DNA from: an uncultured Helicobacter sp. | GTDB lineage: Bacteria; Campylobacterota; Campylobacteria; Campylobacterales; Helicobacteraceae | Assembly: GCA_944326445.1 (NCBI GenBank) | Contig: CALVDZ010000003.1 | Location: 62,001 to 126,000, forward strand | DNA length: 64,000 nt | Direction: 5' to 3' | Shown here: positions 1 to 7,748 of the stretch, in pieces | Layout: the number at the start of each line of letters is the position of its first letter | How positions within the stretch are numbered: the first letter of the stretch is position 1 | The notes under the pieces: model-generated | The model's database searches: none | Told to the model about the DNA's origin: nothing | Seen by the model: only the letters and a program-made list of their open reading frames with translations | Made by a program: the position numbers and the translations under genes

Positions 1-2
1 AA

Positions 3-335
3 AACAATACCAACGGCTTTGTGAATTATCTCCACCAAGTCGGCGCAGAGCTGGAGGGTATCATCAGGCGCAGTGAGAGGCTTCGCTATGAGTATAGCGC
101 GGGCTATGACTATGTCTTTATCGGATTTTATCGTGCGCGAGCTGATGGGGCACAGACTAACCTTAGTGGGTATAGCTATGGCGTGCGGGCTTCGCTAGGC
201 TTTGCGTATAATTTGAGTGAGAGCGTGCATTATTATATGAAACTAAAGGCTAAATATTACAATCTCGCCCAAAGTGGTATCCACCCCCATACGCAGCAAT
301 ATATCGGTATGCTAGAGCTTGGCGTGGGGTTTTAG
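3..335 (+). CDS. outer-membrane beta-barrel protein, 3' part only
   Basis: The reading frame is open from the window edge and codes for about 110 C-terminal residues. Alternating hydrophobic and polar strands and a C-terminal phenylalanine (ending LGVGF) are typical of an outer-membrane beta-barrel. It is clearly paralogous to the gene at 1702-2436: both share ERLRxEYS near a DY pair, a YGxRASxGF strand and a KLxAKY strand before the final GMLE segment. The true start and any signal peptide lie upstream of the window. Function unknown; a Helicobacter surface protein family is inferred. Confidence 0.75.
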   Translation, partial: NNTNGFVNYLHQVGAELEGIIRRSERLRYEYSAGYDYVFIGFYRARADGAQTNLSGYSYGVRASLGFAYNLSESVHYYMKLKAKYYNLAQSGIHPHTQQYIGMLELGVGF

Positions 336-362
336 CACAGATTCTGTATAGGATTAGGGAAC

Positions 363-1139
363 GTGATAAGGCTATATCGCATCGTGTTTGTTTCCTGTCT
401 GTGTGTGATAAGTGTGCAGGCAGAGTATCGCTGCGACACCTACTGCATAGATTCTAAACTCGGTGTGGGATATAGCTATGAGACACACACCTCCGCTCCC
501 GCCGACATTACCAATCACGGGGCGTTTCTCGCTGGATCGTGGCGTAGGTGGGATAGTCAGTATGGCTTTAGCTGGGAAGCCAAAGCCGGCTATGCCTACA
601 CACACGCCACCAATACACCCCAAAGTCCCATCGCCTTTACCCAATCCCACATCGCCACAAACAGCGGATTTATCGATATGTTGCTACATTTTGGCAAAAA
701 CCTCCGCACTCTGCAAAATCCCCTATTTGTAGAGATTCTCATAGGGGCAAATGTCTCCCTGTATCAAGCACAATCACAAATCCCAAACAACGGACTTGCC
801 ACCATAGGGCTTGGAATCTCTGGCATACAAAGACTTAGTGAAGCTTTCAACCTAGAATACGCCCTAAGCTACGGATATGGCGTGTATGGGAGCTATATCT
901 ATCTTAGGAGTCAAGATCTCTGGCACAATGTCTCCACGCTCAAGCCAAGCAACCACGAAATCCGCGCTTTTATCGGCTTGCAACACGACAAAAAATACGG
1001 AATCTACACGCGCCTAAGTGCCAAATACCAAATCCTAGATTCTGCCTCGCCTGCGAGAAACTATGTGGGCGATCTCGTGTCCTATCCTCATAGCACGCGC
1101 CTTATGGCGACTTTGGAAGTGGGGGTAAGCTTGCCTTGA
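363..1139 (+). CDS. outer-membrane beta-barrel protein (paralogue)
   Basis: A 258-residue protein starting with a cleavable signal peptide (basic start, hydrophobic core to about residue 20, then AEYRC). The rest is made of amphipathic strands rich in Tyr, Gly and Ser, and it ends with a strand matching the ends of its neighbours (ATLEVGVSLP). It lies 27 bp after the preceding paralogue and may be co-transcribed with it. Two Cys pairs lie just after the signal peptide (CDTYC). No enzymatic motif is visible. An antisense open frame over its 5' half is a shadow. Likely a surface porin or adhesin-like protein; the substrate is unknown. Confidence 0.75.
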   Translation: MIRLYRIVFVSCLCVISVQAEYRCDTYCIDSKLGVGYSYETHTSAPADITNHGAFLAGSWRRWDSQYGFSWEAKAGYAYTHATNTPQSPIAFTQSHIATNSGFIDMLLHFGKNLRTLQNPLFVEILIGANVSLYQAQSQIPNNGLATIGLGISGIQRLSEAFNLEYALSYGYGVYGSYIYLRSQDLWHNVSTLKPSNHEIRAFIGLQHDKKYGIYTRLSAKYQILDSASPARNYVGDLVSYPHSTRLMATLEVGVSLP

Positions 1140-1246
1140 TGCTTGACAGAATCTAAGCCCACTAGCGGCGTTGTGGAATCTAGAAAGTTGTTAGATTATG
1201 GTGTTACAAAATTACAAAAAGTAAAATTATCCTTAGAATAATTCAC

Positions 1247-1276
1247 TTGACAATACAATAATTTTATTTATATAAT
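1247..1276 (+). promoter_or_regulatory. consensus sigma70-type promoter
   Basis: TTGACA at 1247-1252 and TATAAT at 1271-1276 are both perfect consensus hexamers, with an 18-bp AT-rich spacer. It points at the small gene starting at 1329, and transcription should begin near 1283. Both hexamers being perfect is unusual for a Helicobacter promoter, where the -35 is generally weak. Confidence 0.8.
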
Positions 1277-1282
1277 GGGCTC

Positions 1283-1305
1283 TGTCCCGCTTTTTAGGTG
1301 GGACA
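1283..1305 (+). promoter_or_regulatory. 5' leader stem-loop
   Basis: TGTCCCGC (1283-1290) pairs with GTGGGACA (1298-1305), with one G-U pair and a 7-base loop. It would form at the very 5' end of the transcript from the consensus promoter, 23 bases before the ribosome-binding site AAGGAG of the gene at 1329. It may stabilise the messenger or regulate it; this is inferred from position only. Confidence 0.5.
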
Positions 1306-1328
1306 AAATTTTACTTTAAGGAGTTAAT

Positions 1329-1600
1329 ATGAAGGGCGTAGTTTCTTTTGTATTGGCAGCAGGTTTAGGGTTAAGTTCTCTATCAGCAGTGGAGTCTAAG
1401 GCTCTTAGCCAAAGTGATGAGAATTTTTGTTCGCTTCTAATGAAGTCAGAACTCAAATGCTTAGTGAGCAGGAGATGAGCGAGACTAGGGGCGAGTCTTG
1501 GTTAGCTGCCATTGGCATTTCGCTCGGCGGTAGTATTCTTGGATGTATTTTCAACGGAAACTGCAGTATAAAGATACAATCACCAAACATTGGGTTTTAA
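1329..1600 (+). pseudogene. small secreted peptide gene split by a -1 frameshift
   Basis: An ATG with a strong AAGGAG site opens a frame coding for a signal peptide (MKGVVSFVLAAGLGLSSLSA) that stops at 1476-1478 after 49 residues. The second half lies in the -1 frame, open from 1421 to the TAA at 1598-1600. Adding one T to the T5 run at 1424-1428 joins them into a 90-residue protein. The joined product has MLSEQEMSETRGESW followed by a hydrophobic Gly-rich segment and a short tail with two Cys. The LSxxEMxxxxG motif resembles bacteriocin-leader and post-signal LSDEELxxVxGQ motifs, but no family is assigned. Too short for a standard ORF scan. It could be decayed, a real slip site, or a sequencing undercall. 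Confidence 0.55.
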
Positions 1601-1612
1601 TCCATAGAACAC

Positions 1613-1639
1613 CACTCATAGTGAAAGATACTATGAGTG
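1613..1639 (+). terminator. perfect 10-bp hairpin after the small peptide gene
   Basis: CACTCATAGT (1613-1622) and ACTATGAGTG (1630-1639) pair perfectly around a 7-base loop. It sits 13 bases after the stop of the small secreted-peptide gene and before the next ribosome-binding site. There is no T-run, so it may be a weak terminator or an mRNA 3'-end stabiliser. Confidence 0.5.
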
Positions 1640-1701
1640 CTCAAAATATGAATGTTTGTATTTGTCATAAAGTCTCGTGCATTTTATACTAAGGAGTTCA
1701 A

Positions 1702-2436
1702 ATGAAACATATCATCGCGATGATAATGACTTTAAGCGTGTTTGCAAACCTTGCATTCGCGGAGCAAGAGCGCGTGAGTAGAGAAGAGTGGCGTATCGGC
1801 GTGGGTGGATTCTATACCAAGCAGGATTTCCCGGTTTTTAATAGCAATAGTGTAAGCAGCTTTGGCGATATGAGCGCGTATGGAGGGTATATCATCGGTG
1901 GTGGCGATTATTTCTACAAGCGCTTCAAGATTCAAGTATTTATTGAGGCACATTTTGGTAACAGCACACAAGGCAGCTTTAGCAGCATAGATGGTTGGCT
2001 AAAATTTGGATTTAACACTCTATCAAGTCAAAATCCCTTGTATGTTAATATCGGATTTTTTGGCGATAGTGGTGCCACAGGCTCGACACGCGATAATGAC
2101 AGAGTCCAAGCCTCGACAAATGCTCTCACTCTAGGCATAGATGGCTGGCTGAGTGCCGGGGAGAGGCTACGCTGGGAATATAGTGCGGATTATGACTACA
2201 TTACAAGCAAAGAATACGCATATAGCACGGGGGCAAATACCTTTGCGGGATATTACTCGGGTGGCGATGGTAGCTACGGGCTGCGCGCCTCTGTGGGATT
2301 TTCTTACCAATTCAAAGACGATCTGTTCTACTATGTCAAGCTTAGGGCAAAATACCAAAATGTTACCTACAATCCCACGCTGCCCACTGCCAACAATCTC
2401 GTGGGTATGCTAGAAATCGGTATCGGTGGGAGGTAG
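1702..2436 (+). CDS. outer-membrane beta-barrel protein (paralogue)
   Basis: A 244-residue protein with a signal peptide ending FANLAFA-E at about residue 20 and an AAGGAG ribosome-binding site before the ATG. About eight or more Tyr/Gly-rich amphipathic strands follow. The C-terminal half aligns by eye with the truncated protein at the window start (GERLRWEYSADYDY, YGLRASVGFSY, YYVKLRAKYQ, GMLEIGIG), so the two come from a duplication. The last residue is Arg rather than the usual aromatic. Likely a Helicobacter-specific surface protein; substrate unknown. Confidence 0.75.
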   Translation: MKHIIAMIMTLSVFANLAFAEQERVSREEWRIGVGGFYTKQDFPVFNSNSVSSFGDMSAYGGYIIGGGDYFYKRFKIQVFIEAHFGNSTQGSFSSIDGWLKFGFNTLSSQNPLYVNIGFFGDSGATGSTRDNDRVQASTNALTLGIDGWLSAGERLRWEYSADYDYITSKEYAYSTGANTFAGYYSGGDGSYGLRASVGFSYQFKDDLFYYVKLRAKYQNVTYNPTLPTANNLVGMLEIGIGGR

Positions 2437-2471
2437 TCCCACACAAGCCACACAATCTCCACAATCTCCAC

Positions 2472-2499
2472 AAGGGGGCACTCGCTCGCAATCCCCCTT
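2472..2499. terminator. terminator between convergent genes
   Basis: AAGGGGG (2472-2478) pairs with CCCCCTT (2493-2499) around a 14-base loop. It lies between the plus-strand membrane-protein gene ending at 2436 and the minus-strand bioC ending at 2514, so it could serve both directions. Confidence 0.55.
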
Positions 2500-2513
2500 C
2501 CTTAGGGCTTATG

Positions 2514-3230
2514 TCAAGATTTTTTCCTCGCATAGAGATACACACTCTCATACTCTAGCGCGTTGGCAAACCTCTGCGTGTATTCTTTGAGAAGTGCCTT
2601 GCTTAGGAAAAAGCCCTTTTGCACGCCATTCACCCCGCTAGCGTGCAAATGCCTAAAAACCTCGATACTAGAGCTAAAGCGCAGTGTGTGGCTGCTGCGC
2701 GAGAGGTGGAGTATCTCAAAATCCTTGCTTAGAATCTCCTCATACTCCTCTAGATTCAGATACTCTAGCCCAACCCCGCATAGCTCTCGAATCTGCCACA
2801 GATTGTGCGTCCCAAAACTCGAGAAAAGCAAAGCCCCGCGAGGGCGCAAAAACCTCGGCAGTGCCTGCAAGCATTTGCGCTGATTGAGCCACTGGATCGC
2901 CGCATTTGCCGTGATGAGGCTAAAGCTGCGCGGGGGCAAAGCCTCGCCCACAAGCCCCATATCAAAGCGCAAAAATTCCGTATCCCCGCCAAAATACCGC
3001 GCGTAGTCATTGATGTCGTTGCACACAAAATGCGCGTGGGGGTAGAGGGATTGTAACAATCTCGTGTAGCTCCCCCTGCCACAACCAAACTCAAAAATCT
3101 CCGTGCATTGCGGGAAATCCGCGCGCAGAATCTCCACAAGCCTGCGTGCCATAGCGCGCTGCACGATGGCGTGGTGCTCGTAAGTATGGGCGTGGCGTAA
3201 AAATCGCTGGGCAGGCAGGCTAGGCATCAC
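2514..3230 (-). CDS. bioC: malonyl-ACP O-methyltransferase BioC
   Basis: A SAM-dependent methyltransferase of about 238 residues. Motif I FEFGCGRGSY lies at residues 47-56, and an N-terminal HAHTYEHHAIVQ segment and an ANAAIQWL stretch are typical of BioC. BioC methylates malonyl-ACP so that fatty-acid elongation can build pimeloyl-ACP for biotin. It is the last gene of a tightly overlapping bioF-bioG-bioC run. The start is either GTG at 3230 (4-base overlap with bioG) or ATG at 3227 (1-base overlap); both fit translational coupling. The BioC name rests largely on this gene context. Confidence 0.8.
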   Translation of the reverse strand: MMPSLPAQRFLRHAHTYEHHAIVQRAMARRLVEILRADFPQCTEIFEFGCGRGSYTRLLQSLYPHAHFVCNDINDYARYFGGDTEFLRFDMGLVGEALPPRSFSLITANAAIQWLNQRKCLQALPRFLRPRGALLFSSFGTHNLWQIRELCGVGLEYLNLEEYEEILSKDFEILHLSRSSHTLRFSSSIEVFRHLHASGVNGVQKGFFLSKALLKEYTQRFANALEYESVYLYARKKS

Positions 3231-3874
3231 AAAACCTCAAGCGATGAAAACACAAAATGCGCACACGCAAGCTTATGAATCCTAAAATCCTCGTGCGCTT
3301 TGGCGTATGCCTCCCACGCGAGATTCTGTGCGAGGGGGCTAAAAATCCCATCAGCCTCACTCACAAACGCCTCGCGCCACTTGGGCACATAGCCTAGAGG
3401 CGTGCGGGAGCAAAAATCCTGCAGGGATTGTAGCTCCTCTGTGAGATTCTGCGCGGGCGATAGGATCTCATCTAAACGCGCGCCCTCCTCGCCCTCCGCA
3501 TATTCCTGCCCAAAGCACCCACGCGCAAACACCTCCCTATCAAAGCCCGCAATTGTGCGCCTAAAAAGCCGCGGATGTATGCCAAGCTTAGAATCTATGC
3601 CCGCAATCGTGCCATTTATCGCCACTGCCCGATCCAAGCAAGCAAGGGGGGCTGTGAAAATCCTAGAGGCTATGGCAACGCCCATAGACCACGCGATGAG
3701 GGATTTGGCGTCTTTGGCCAGAGTGAGAATCTCGCTCAAATTGCTAAAATCGCGATAATCATACACCATCGCTAGGGGCTGCGTGGGGCTAAATGCGCGT
3801 GGCAGCACGCCAAACCCGCTCATAAAGAGCCTAAAAGGCGTGTGTGGCGCGCCGTTAAAAAAATGCACTCTCAT
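3227..3874 (-). CDS. bioG: pimeloyl-ACP methyl ester esterase, BioG type
   Basis: 215 residues from the ATG at 3874, chosen because it overlaps the bioF stop as ATGA; the longer frame upstream only shadows bioF. The small alpha/beta-hydrolase has a nucleophile elbow AWSMG (Ser63) and a YDYRDF segment characteristic of DUF452/BioG. BioG hydrolyses pimeloyl-ACP methyl ester, ending the BioC-initiated chain so that BioF can act. BioG replaces the unrelated BioH in several epsilonproteobacteria. Position between bioF and bioC supports the call. Confidence 0.8.
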   Translation of the reverse strand: MRVHFFNGAPHTPFRLFMSGFGVLPRAFSPTQPLAMVYDYRDFSNLSEILTLAKDAKSLIAWSMGVAIASRIFTAPLACLDRAVAINGTIAGIDSKLGIHPRLFRRTIAGFDREVFARGCFGQEYAEGEEGARLDEILSPAQNLTEELQSLQDFCSRTPLGYVPKWREAFVSEADGIFSPLAQNLAWEAYAKAHEDFRIHKLACAHFVFSSLEVL

Positions 3875-5040
3875 AGCTCCGCCCTCTCTATCGCCTCTAG
3901 TAGTGCGTGCGTATGCGTGGGCTCTAGGGCGGCATTGAGGCAGATTCTCACGCGCGCGAGATTTTTGGGCACGCTTGGATAGCGGATTGCTGGAGCGAAG
4001 ATTCCACACTGGTGCAAATGCGCTGCTAACTCTAGGGCGCGCTCATTGCTCCCCACCACGAGGCTTAGGATATGCGCTTCCCCTAGCACGCGAGTGTGTT
4101 TGCAGCGCAGGGCTAGCTCGCGCTTTAGCTCCACACTCAAAGTGCGCAAGTGGATTCTATACGGGGCTAGCTGCGCTAAAGAGGCAAACACATATGCGCT
4201 AAAGGCGATATTGAGCGGCGGGAGGGCGGTGGAGTAGATGAGGCTGCGCGCGGTATTGATACAATACTCCTTGACCTCGCTATCACACACCACGCACGCA
4301 CCTACCGAGCTTAGAGCCTTGCCAAAGGTGAGGATTAAAAAATCGACAGATTCACTCACGCCAAGCTCCCTCGCTAAGCCTAAGCCCTCATCGCCACACG
4401 CGCCTATGCTGTGGGCTTCATCAAGGTAGAGATAGGCATTGTCATAGCGATTTTTTAACGCCACAAGCTCGGCTATGGGGGCAAAATCCCCGTCCATAGA
4501 ATACAAGCCCTCCGCCACGATGATAAGCATATCGTATTTGCTATGGTAGCACTCTAGGAGAGTTTCTAGGGCGTGTGTGTCGTTGTGCGCAAATCGCCTA
4601 AAATGGGCGCGAGAGAGGCTGACACCATCAAACACGCTTGCGTGGGCGTATTCATCGATGAGGAAAAGCACATTGCCAAGCCTGCTCAGCGCGCTCATCA
4701 TACCAACATTTGCGTGATAGCCGCTATTAAAAAGCAGACAATCTCTGCCATACAAGCCCGCGATGAGGGATTCTAAGCGCGAAAAAATCGGGAAATCCCC
4801 GCTTAGCAAACGCGAAGAGCTCGCACTCATATACGCGCCCTCTTTACTTGCGTGGTGCAAAAACTCCGCGATACGCTCCCGCCACAGAATCTGCAAGCCC
4901 AAATAGTCGTTAGAAGCGAGGTTGAGCAGTCGCTCTCCTAAGCTCCCTCGCACAAACACGCCCTCGTGCTCATAGGAGCGCAGCTCTCGGAGGCTATGCC
5001 TCGCTTTTATCTCACTCAAGGCTTTGGCAAATGGATTCAT
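3871..5040 (-). CDS. bioF: 8-amino-7-oxononanoate synthase
   Basis: 389 residues, a PLP-dependent alpha-oxoamine synthase. LASNDYLGL lies near residue 41, a glycine-rich SGYHAN loop near 106, the cofactor aspartate is in YLDEAHS (Asp207), and the Schiff-base lysine is in FGKALSS (Lys241). BioF condenses pimeloyl-ACP with alanine in the first ring-forming step of biotin synthesis. The start overlaps the upstream BatD-like gene by 4 bases (ATGA), and the stop overlaps bioG by 4. The related glycine C-acetyltransferase is less likely given the bioG and bioC neighbours. Confidence 0.85.
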   Translation of the reverse strand: MNPFAKALSEIKARHSLRELRSYEHEGVFVRGSLGERLLNLASNDYLGLQILWRERIAEFLHHASKEGAYMSASSSRLLSGDFPIFSRLESLIAGLYGRDCLLFNSGYHANVGMMSALSRLGNVLFLIDEYAHASVFDGVSLSRAHFRRFAHNDTHALETLLECYHSKYDMLIIVAEGLYSMDGDFAPIAELVALKNRYDNAYLYLDEAHSIGACGDEGLGLARELGVSESVDFLILTFGKALSSVGACVVCDSEVKEYCINTARSLIYSTALPPLNIAFSAYVFASLAQLAPYRIHLRTLSVELKRELALRCKHTRVLGEAHILSLVVGSNERALELAAHLHQCGIFAPAIRYPSVPKNLARVRICLNAALEPTHTHALLEAIERAEL

Positions 5041-6185
5041 ACACTACTCCTTTTGGCATAAAACTCTTTGGCAAGGGCGTATAGGAACTTTTTGTCGTAT
5101 GAGGTTTTGGGAAACGCGGGGGATTTGTCATCATAGAGGCGAGATTCTAAAGCACGCACAAAAGGCATATACGCGCGGGGCGTGTGTGCTAGTATCGCCC
5201 CCAAAAGCTCGCCATAAGAGCGCGAGCGAGCAATAAGCCTATAAAGCCTCCTACTAGGGCGCGCCCACCACCACAGCCCTGCGCCAATCATCGCCACGAC
5301 GACGCCTAGGCTAGCCCACCACAGCGACACAAAATCTCTTGCCTCGTGTATGGGCGGCGGGGCGTCGTGGATATGGATCGCATAGGGCGTGCTAGCGATG
5401 GGATAAGCCCTAGAGCCCTGCACATAGCTATACCCAAATGAGGGAATCTCATAGGTGTCTTGTGCGATGAGTGTGAAGCGCTTGCTTAGCGTGTGGAGAT
5501 ATCGCCCATCATTCCATTTTGAGCTAATCGTCGCGGGCGCGGCGTAAATGCTGACATTAGGAATATCAAGCACAAAATCCAAGTCAAAAATATCGCCATA
5601 GCTCTCTAGCGCAATGCTAAACTCTAGCGGCTCCCCCGCGCCCACATCGCGCGCGAGGGCTTGGGTAGTGAGGCGGCTTGCGCCATAGAGCGGGGTTTGG
5701 GTGTAGAGATTATCAAGGGAGTCTAGATTCACAGGGGCGACCTCTAGCGTGTGTGGCGCGCTAGAATATGTGTGTGTGAGCGTGCGAGGGTGTGTGGAGC
5801 GAGGCGATAAAAAGACATCGTGCGTCTGCTCATCTTTAGATGAAAAATCCTCTAGCCCCACCTGCACCGCTAGAGGCTCGATAGTCAATGTGCCAGATTC
5901 TATCGGATAGAGGCAGTAGCGCAGCTCATAGACGATATACTCGCCTCTGTGCGCGCCCTCTACGCGCTCCACCTCCACAACCCGCGCCCCTAAGACATAC
6001 AAGCGCGCGATATCTAGGGAGTGAATCTGCGTGAAAATATCTTTGTGAATCTTAATTGAGACAGAATAGACAACCTGCTCATACACAAAAGCCTTTGGCG
6101 TAGAGAGTGTAGAATCTACAAGGATTGTATCCGCGCCTTGTAATAAAGTAATGCTTAGGAGAAAAAATAGGATTTTTTGTAGCAC
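5037..6185 (-). CDS. BatD-like membrane-anchored protein
   Basis: 382 residues. It begins with a signal peptide (KILFFLLSITLLQGADT), continues with a beta-rich periplasmic part of about 250 residues, and has one transmembrane segment near residue 295 (VSLWWASLGVVVAMIGAGLWWWA) followed by a short basic cytoplasmic tail. This layout matches the BatD/oxygen-tolerance family, which often accompanies MoxR-VWA operons; no such partners are seen here. It heads the bio operon and overlaps bioF by 4 bases, which may be only transcriptional convenience. The family assignment is by layout and is tentative. Confidence 0.5.
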   Translation of the reverse strand: MLQKILFFLLSITLLQGADTILVDSTLSTPKAFVYEQVVYSVSIKIHKDIFTQIHSLDIARLYVLGARVVEVERVEGAHRGEYIVYELRYCLYPIESGTLTIEPLAVQVGLEDFSSKDEQTHDVFLSPRSTHPRTLTHTYSSAPHTLEVAPVNLDSLDNLYTQTPLYGASRLTTQALARDVGAGEPLEFSIALESYGDIFDLDFVLDIPNVSIYAAPATISSKWNDGRYLHTLSKRFTLIAQDTYEIPSFGYSYVQGSRAYPIASTPYAIHIHDAPPPIHEARDFVSLWWASLGVVVAMIGAGLWWWARPSRRLYRLIARSRSYGELLGAILAHTPRAYMPFVRALESRLYDDKSPAFPKTSYDKKFLYALAKEFYAKRSSV

Positions 6186-6281
6186 TTTGCACCTAAAATG
6201 TTATAGAATCTAGTTTTTAGATTCTAGCGCATTTTCGTGCTTTGATGAGATTTTTGGGTTTATTTTGCAAAGATTGTTTGT

Positions 6282-6917
6282 ATGAAGGAGTGGAGCTTGC
6301 AGATTTTGCAGCAGTCTTTTGGAGCGTATCAGACGCACTGCTATATCTTAGATTTGCCACAGGGGCAGTTTATCATCGATCCGGGCGAAAACGCGCACCA
6401 ATGGGTGATCACACACTGCCCAAAGCCCATAGCGATTCTCAACACACACGGGCATTTTGATCACATTTGGGATAATGCCAAGCTCCAAGAGCATTTTGAT
6501 GGTATCCCACTCATCTGCCACGAGCTCGATGCGTTTTTACTACAGAGCGATGTGTTTAGCCTCGGACTCACCCCAAGCCACCCCACCACGCTGATACAAT
6601 CCCACAACACTAGCCAAACACTCACGCTAGAGGGCGTAGAAGTGAAGTTTCATCACTTTCCGGGGCACACGCCGGGCTGCTGTATGATAGAGATAGCGGG
6701 GCAGATTTTTAGCGGGGATTTTATCTTTTATCGCAGTATCGGCAGGAGTGATTTTGCCTACTCTAGCCCCAAAGATATGCGAGAGTCCCTCCTGCGCTTT
6801 GAATCCCTACAAGAAATCGCGGATATGCCTCTCTATCCCGGGCACGGGGAGCGGACAATCGCGCGCGATGAACAAGCCAATGTGAAATTTTGGCTCCCTA
6901 GGATAGAAAATGCTTAG
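6282..6917 (+). CDS. MBL-fold metallo-hydrolase (glyoxalase II-like)
   Basis: About 211 residues with the metal-binding THGHFDH motif, then PGHTPGC, FSGDF and PGHGERT, the full ligand set of the metallo-beta-lactamase fold for two metals. The substrate is unknown; small hydrolases of this type act on thioesters such as hydroxyacylglutathione or analogues. ATG 6282 is the longest start, but AAGGAG at 6285-6290 is ideally placed for TTG at 6297, giving a protein beginning LQILQQSFGAYQT; I suspect the TTG is the real start. It overlaps the following ThiF-family gene by 8 bases. Confidence 0.75.
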   Translation: MKEWSLQILQQSFGAYQTHCYILDLPQGQFIIDPGENAHQWVITHCPKPIAILNTHGHFDHIWDNAKLQEHFDGIPLICHELDAFLLQSDVFSLGLTPSHPTTLIQSHNTSQTLTLEGVEVKFHHFPGHTPGCCMIEIAGQIFSGDFIFYRSIGRSDFAYSSPKDMRESLLRFESLQEIADMPLYPGHGERTIARDEQANVKFWLPRIENA

Positions 6918-7683
6918 CCAATCCCACAAACAGCGATATTTGCGCGCTATCAATCTCCCAAATGTCGGCGAGGAAGGGCAGCTAAAGCTCCTAGGCGCGA
7001 GCGTGCTCATCGTGGGCGTGGGGGCTATCGGCTCTATCACAAGCACCTATCTAACCGCCGTGGGCGTGGGCAGGATAGGGCTCATCGACTTTGATACGAT
7101 TGATATAGAGGATTTGCAGCACCAAGTCCTGTATGAGACTTCTTTCCTCAATCGCCCCAAAGTCCGCTCCGCCCAAGCCAAGCTCCAAAGAATGAATCCC
7201 GATATTGTTATAGAGGGATACTTCCAAGCCCTTGATGTGCGCAATGCACTCAAAATCATACAGGGCTATGACTTCATCATCGATACGACTAGCAACCTCC
7301 ATACGACTTTTTTGGTTAATCAAGCTTGTGTAGCCACAAATAAACCCTTTAGCACCGCGGGGTATTACCAATACCAAGGGCAGATTATGACGCATATTCC
7401 GGGTAGTGCGTGCTTTTCGTGTGTGTTTGAGAATCTCCTCCCCCAAGAGCTGCGCAGGACTATCCAAAGCGGCGTTTATGGCTTTAGCACCGGGATTGTG
7501 GGCTCTATGCAGGCAGGGGAAGCTATCAAATACTTCCTACACAAAGACACGCCATATTTGCGCGATACGTTGCTTGTGGATTGTCTGGGTGTGTTTGATA
7601 CGCAAAACCTGTATTTTAATAAACTCCTTGCGCGCAAAAATCCCTCCTGTCCCGTTTGCTCCAAAGATTCTAAACAAAGCTAA
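6910..7683 (+). CDS. ThiF/MoeB/HesA-family adenylyltransferase
   Basis: 257 residues of the E1-like family. The ATP-binding GVGAIGS loop lies at about 35-41, an acidic LIDFDTID segment follows, and a structural zinc site is formed by CFSC and CPVC at the two ends of the C-terminal half. Such enzymes adenylate the C-terminus of ThiS or MoaD for sulphur transfer in thiamine or molybdopterin synthesis. No ThiS or MoaD gene is adjacent, so the partner is not determined. It is translationally coupled to the upstream hydrolase and sits 66 bp before motA, an order I recall from H. pylori. Confidence 0.8.
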   Translation: MLSQSHKQRYLRAINLPNVGEEGQLKLLGASVLIVGVGAIGSITSTYLTAVGVGRIGLIDFDTIDIEDLQHQVLYETSFLNRPKVRSAQAKLQRMNPDIVIEGYFQALDVRNALKIIQGYDFIIDTTSNLHTTFLVNQACVATNKPFSTAGYYQYQGQIMTHIPGSACFSCVFENLLPQELRRTIQSGVYGFSTGIVGSMQAGEAIKYFLHKDTPYLRDTLLVDCLGVFDTQNLYFNKLLARKNPSCPVCSKDSKQS

Positions 7684-7748
7684 CAGCAGCCCACTCATTT
7701 TTGAGAACGCTTTTTGCTTTTCTAGCCTAAACTTTTTAAGGGCTTGCA

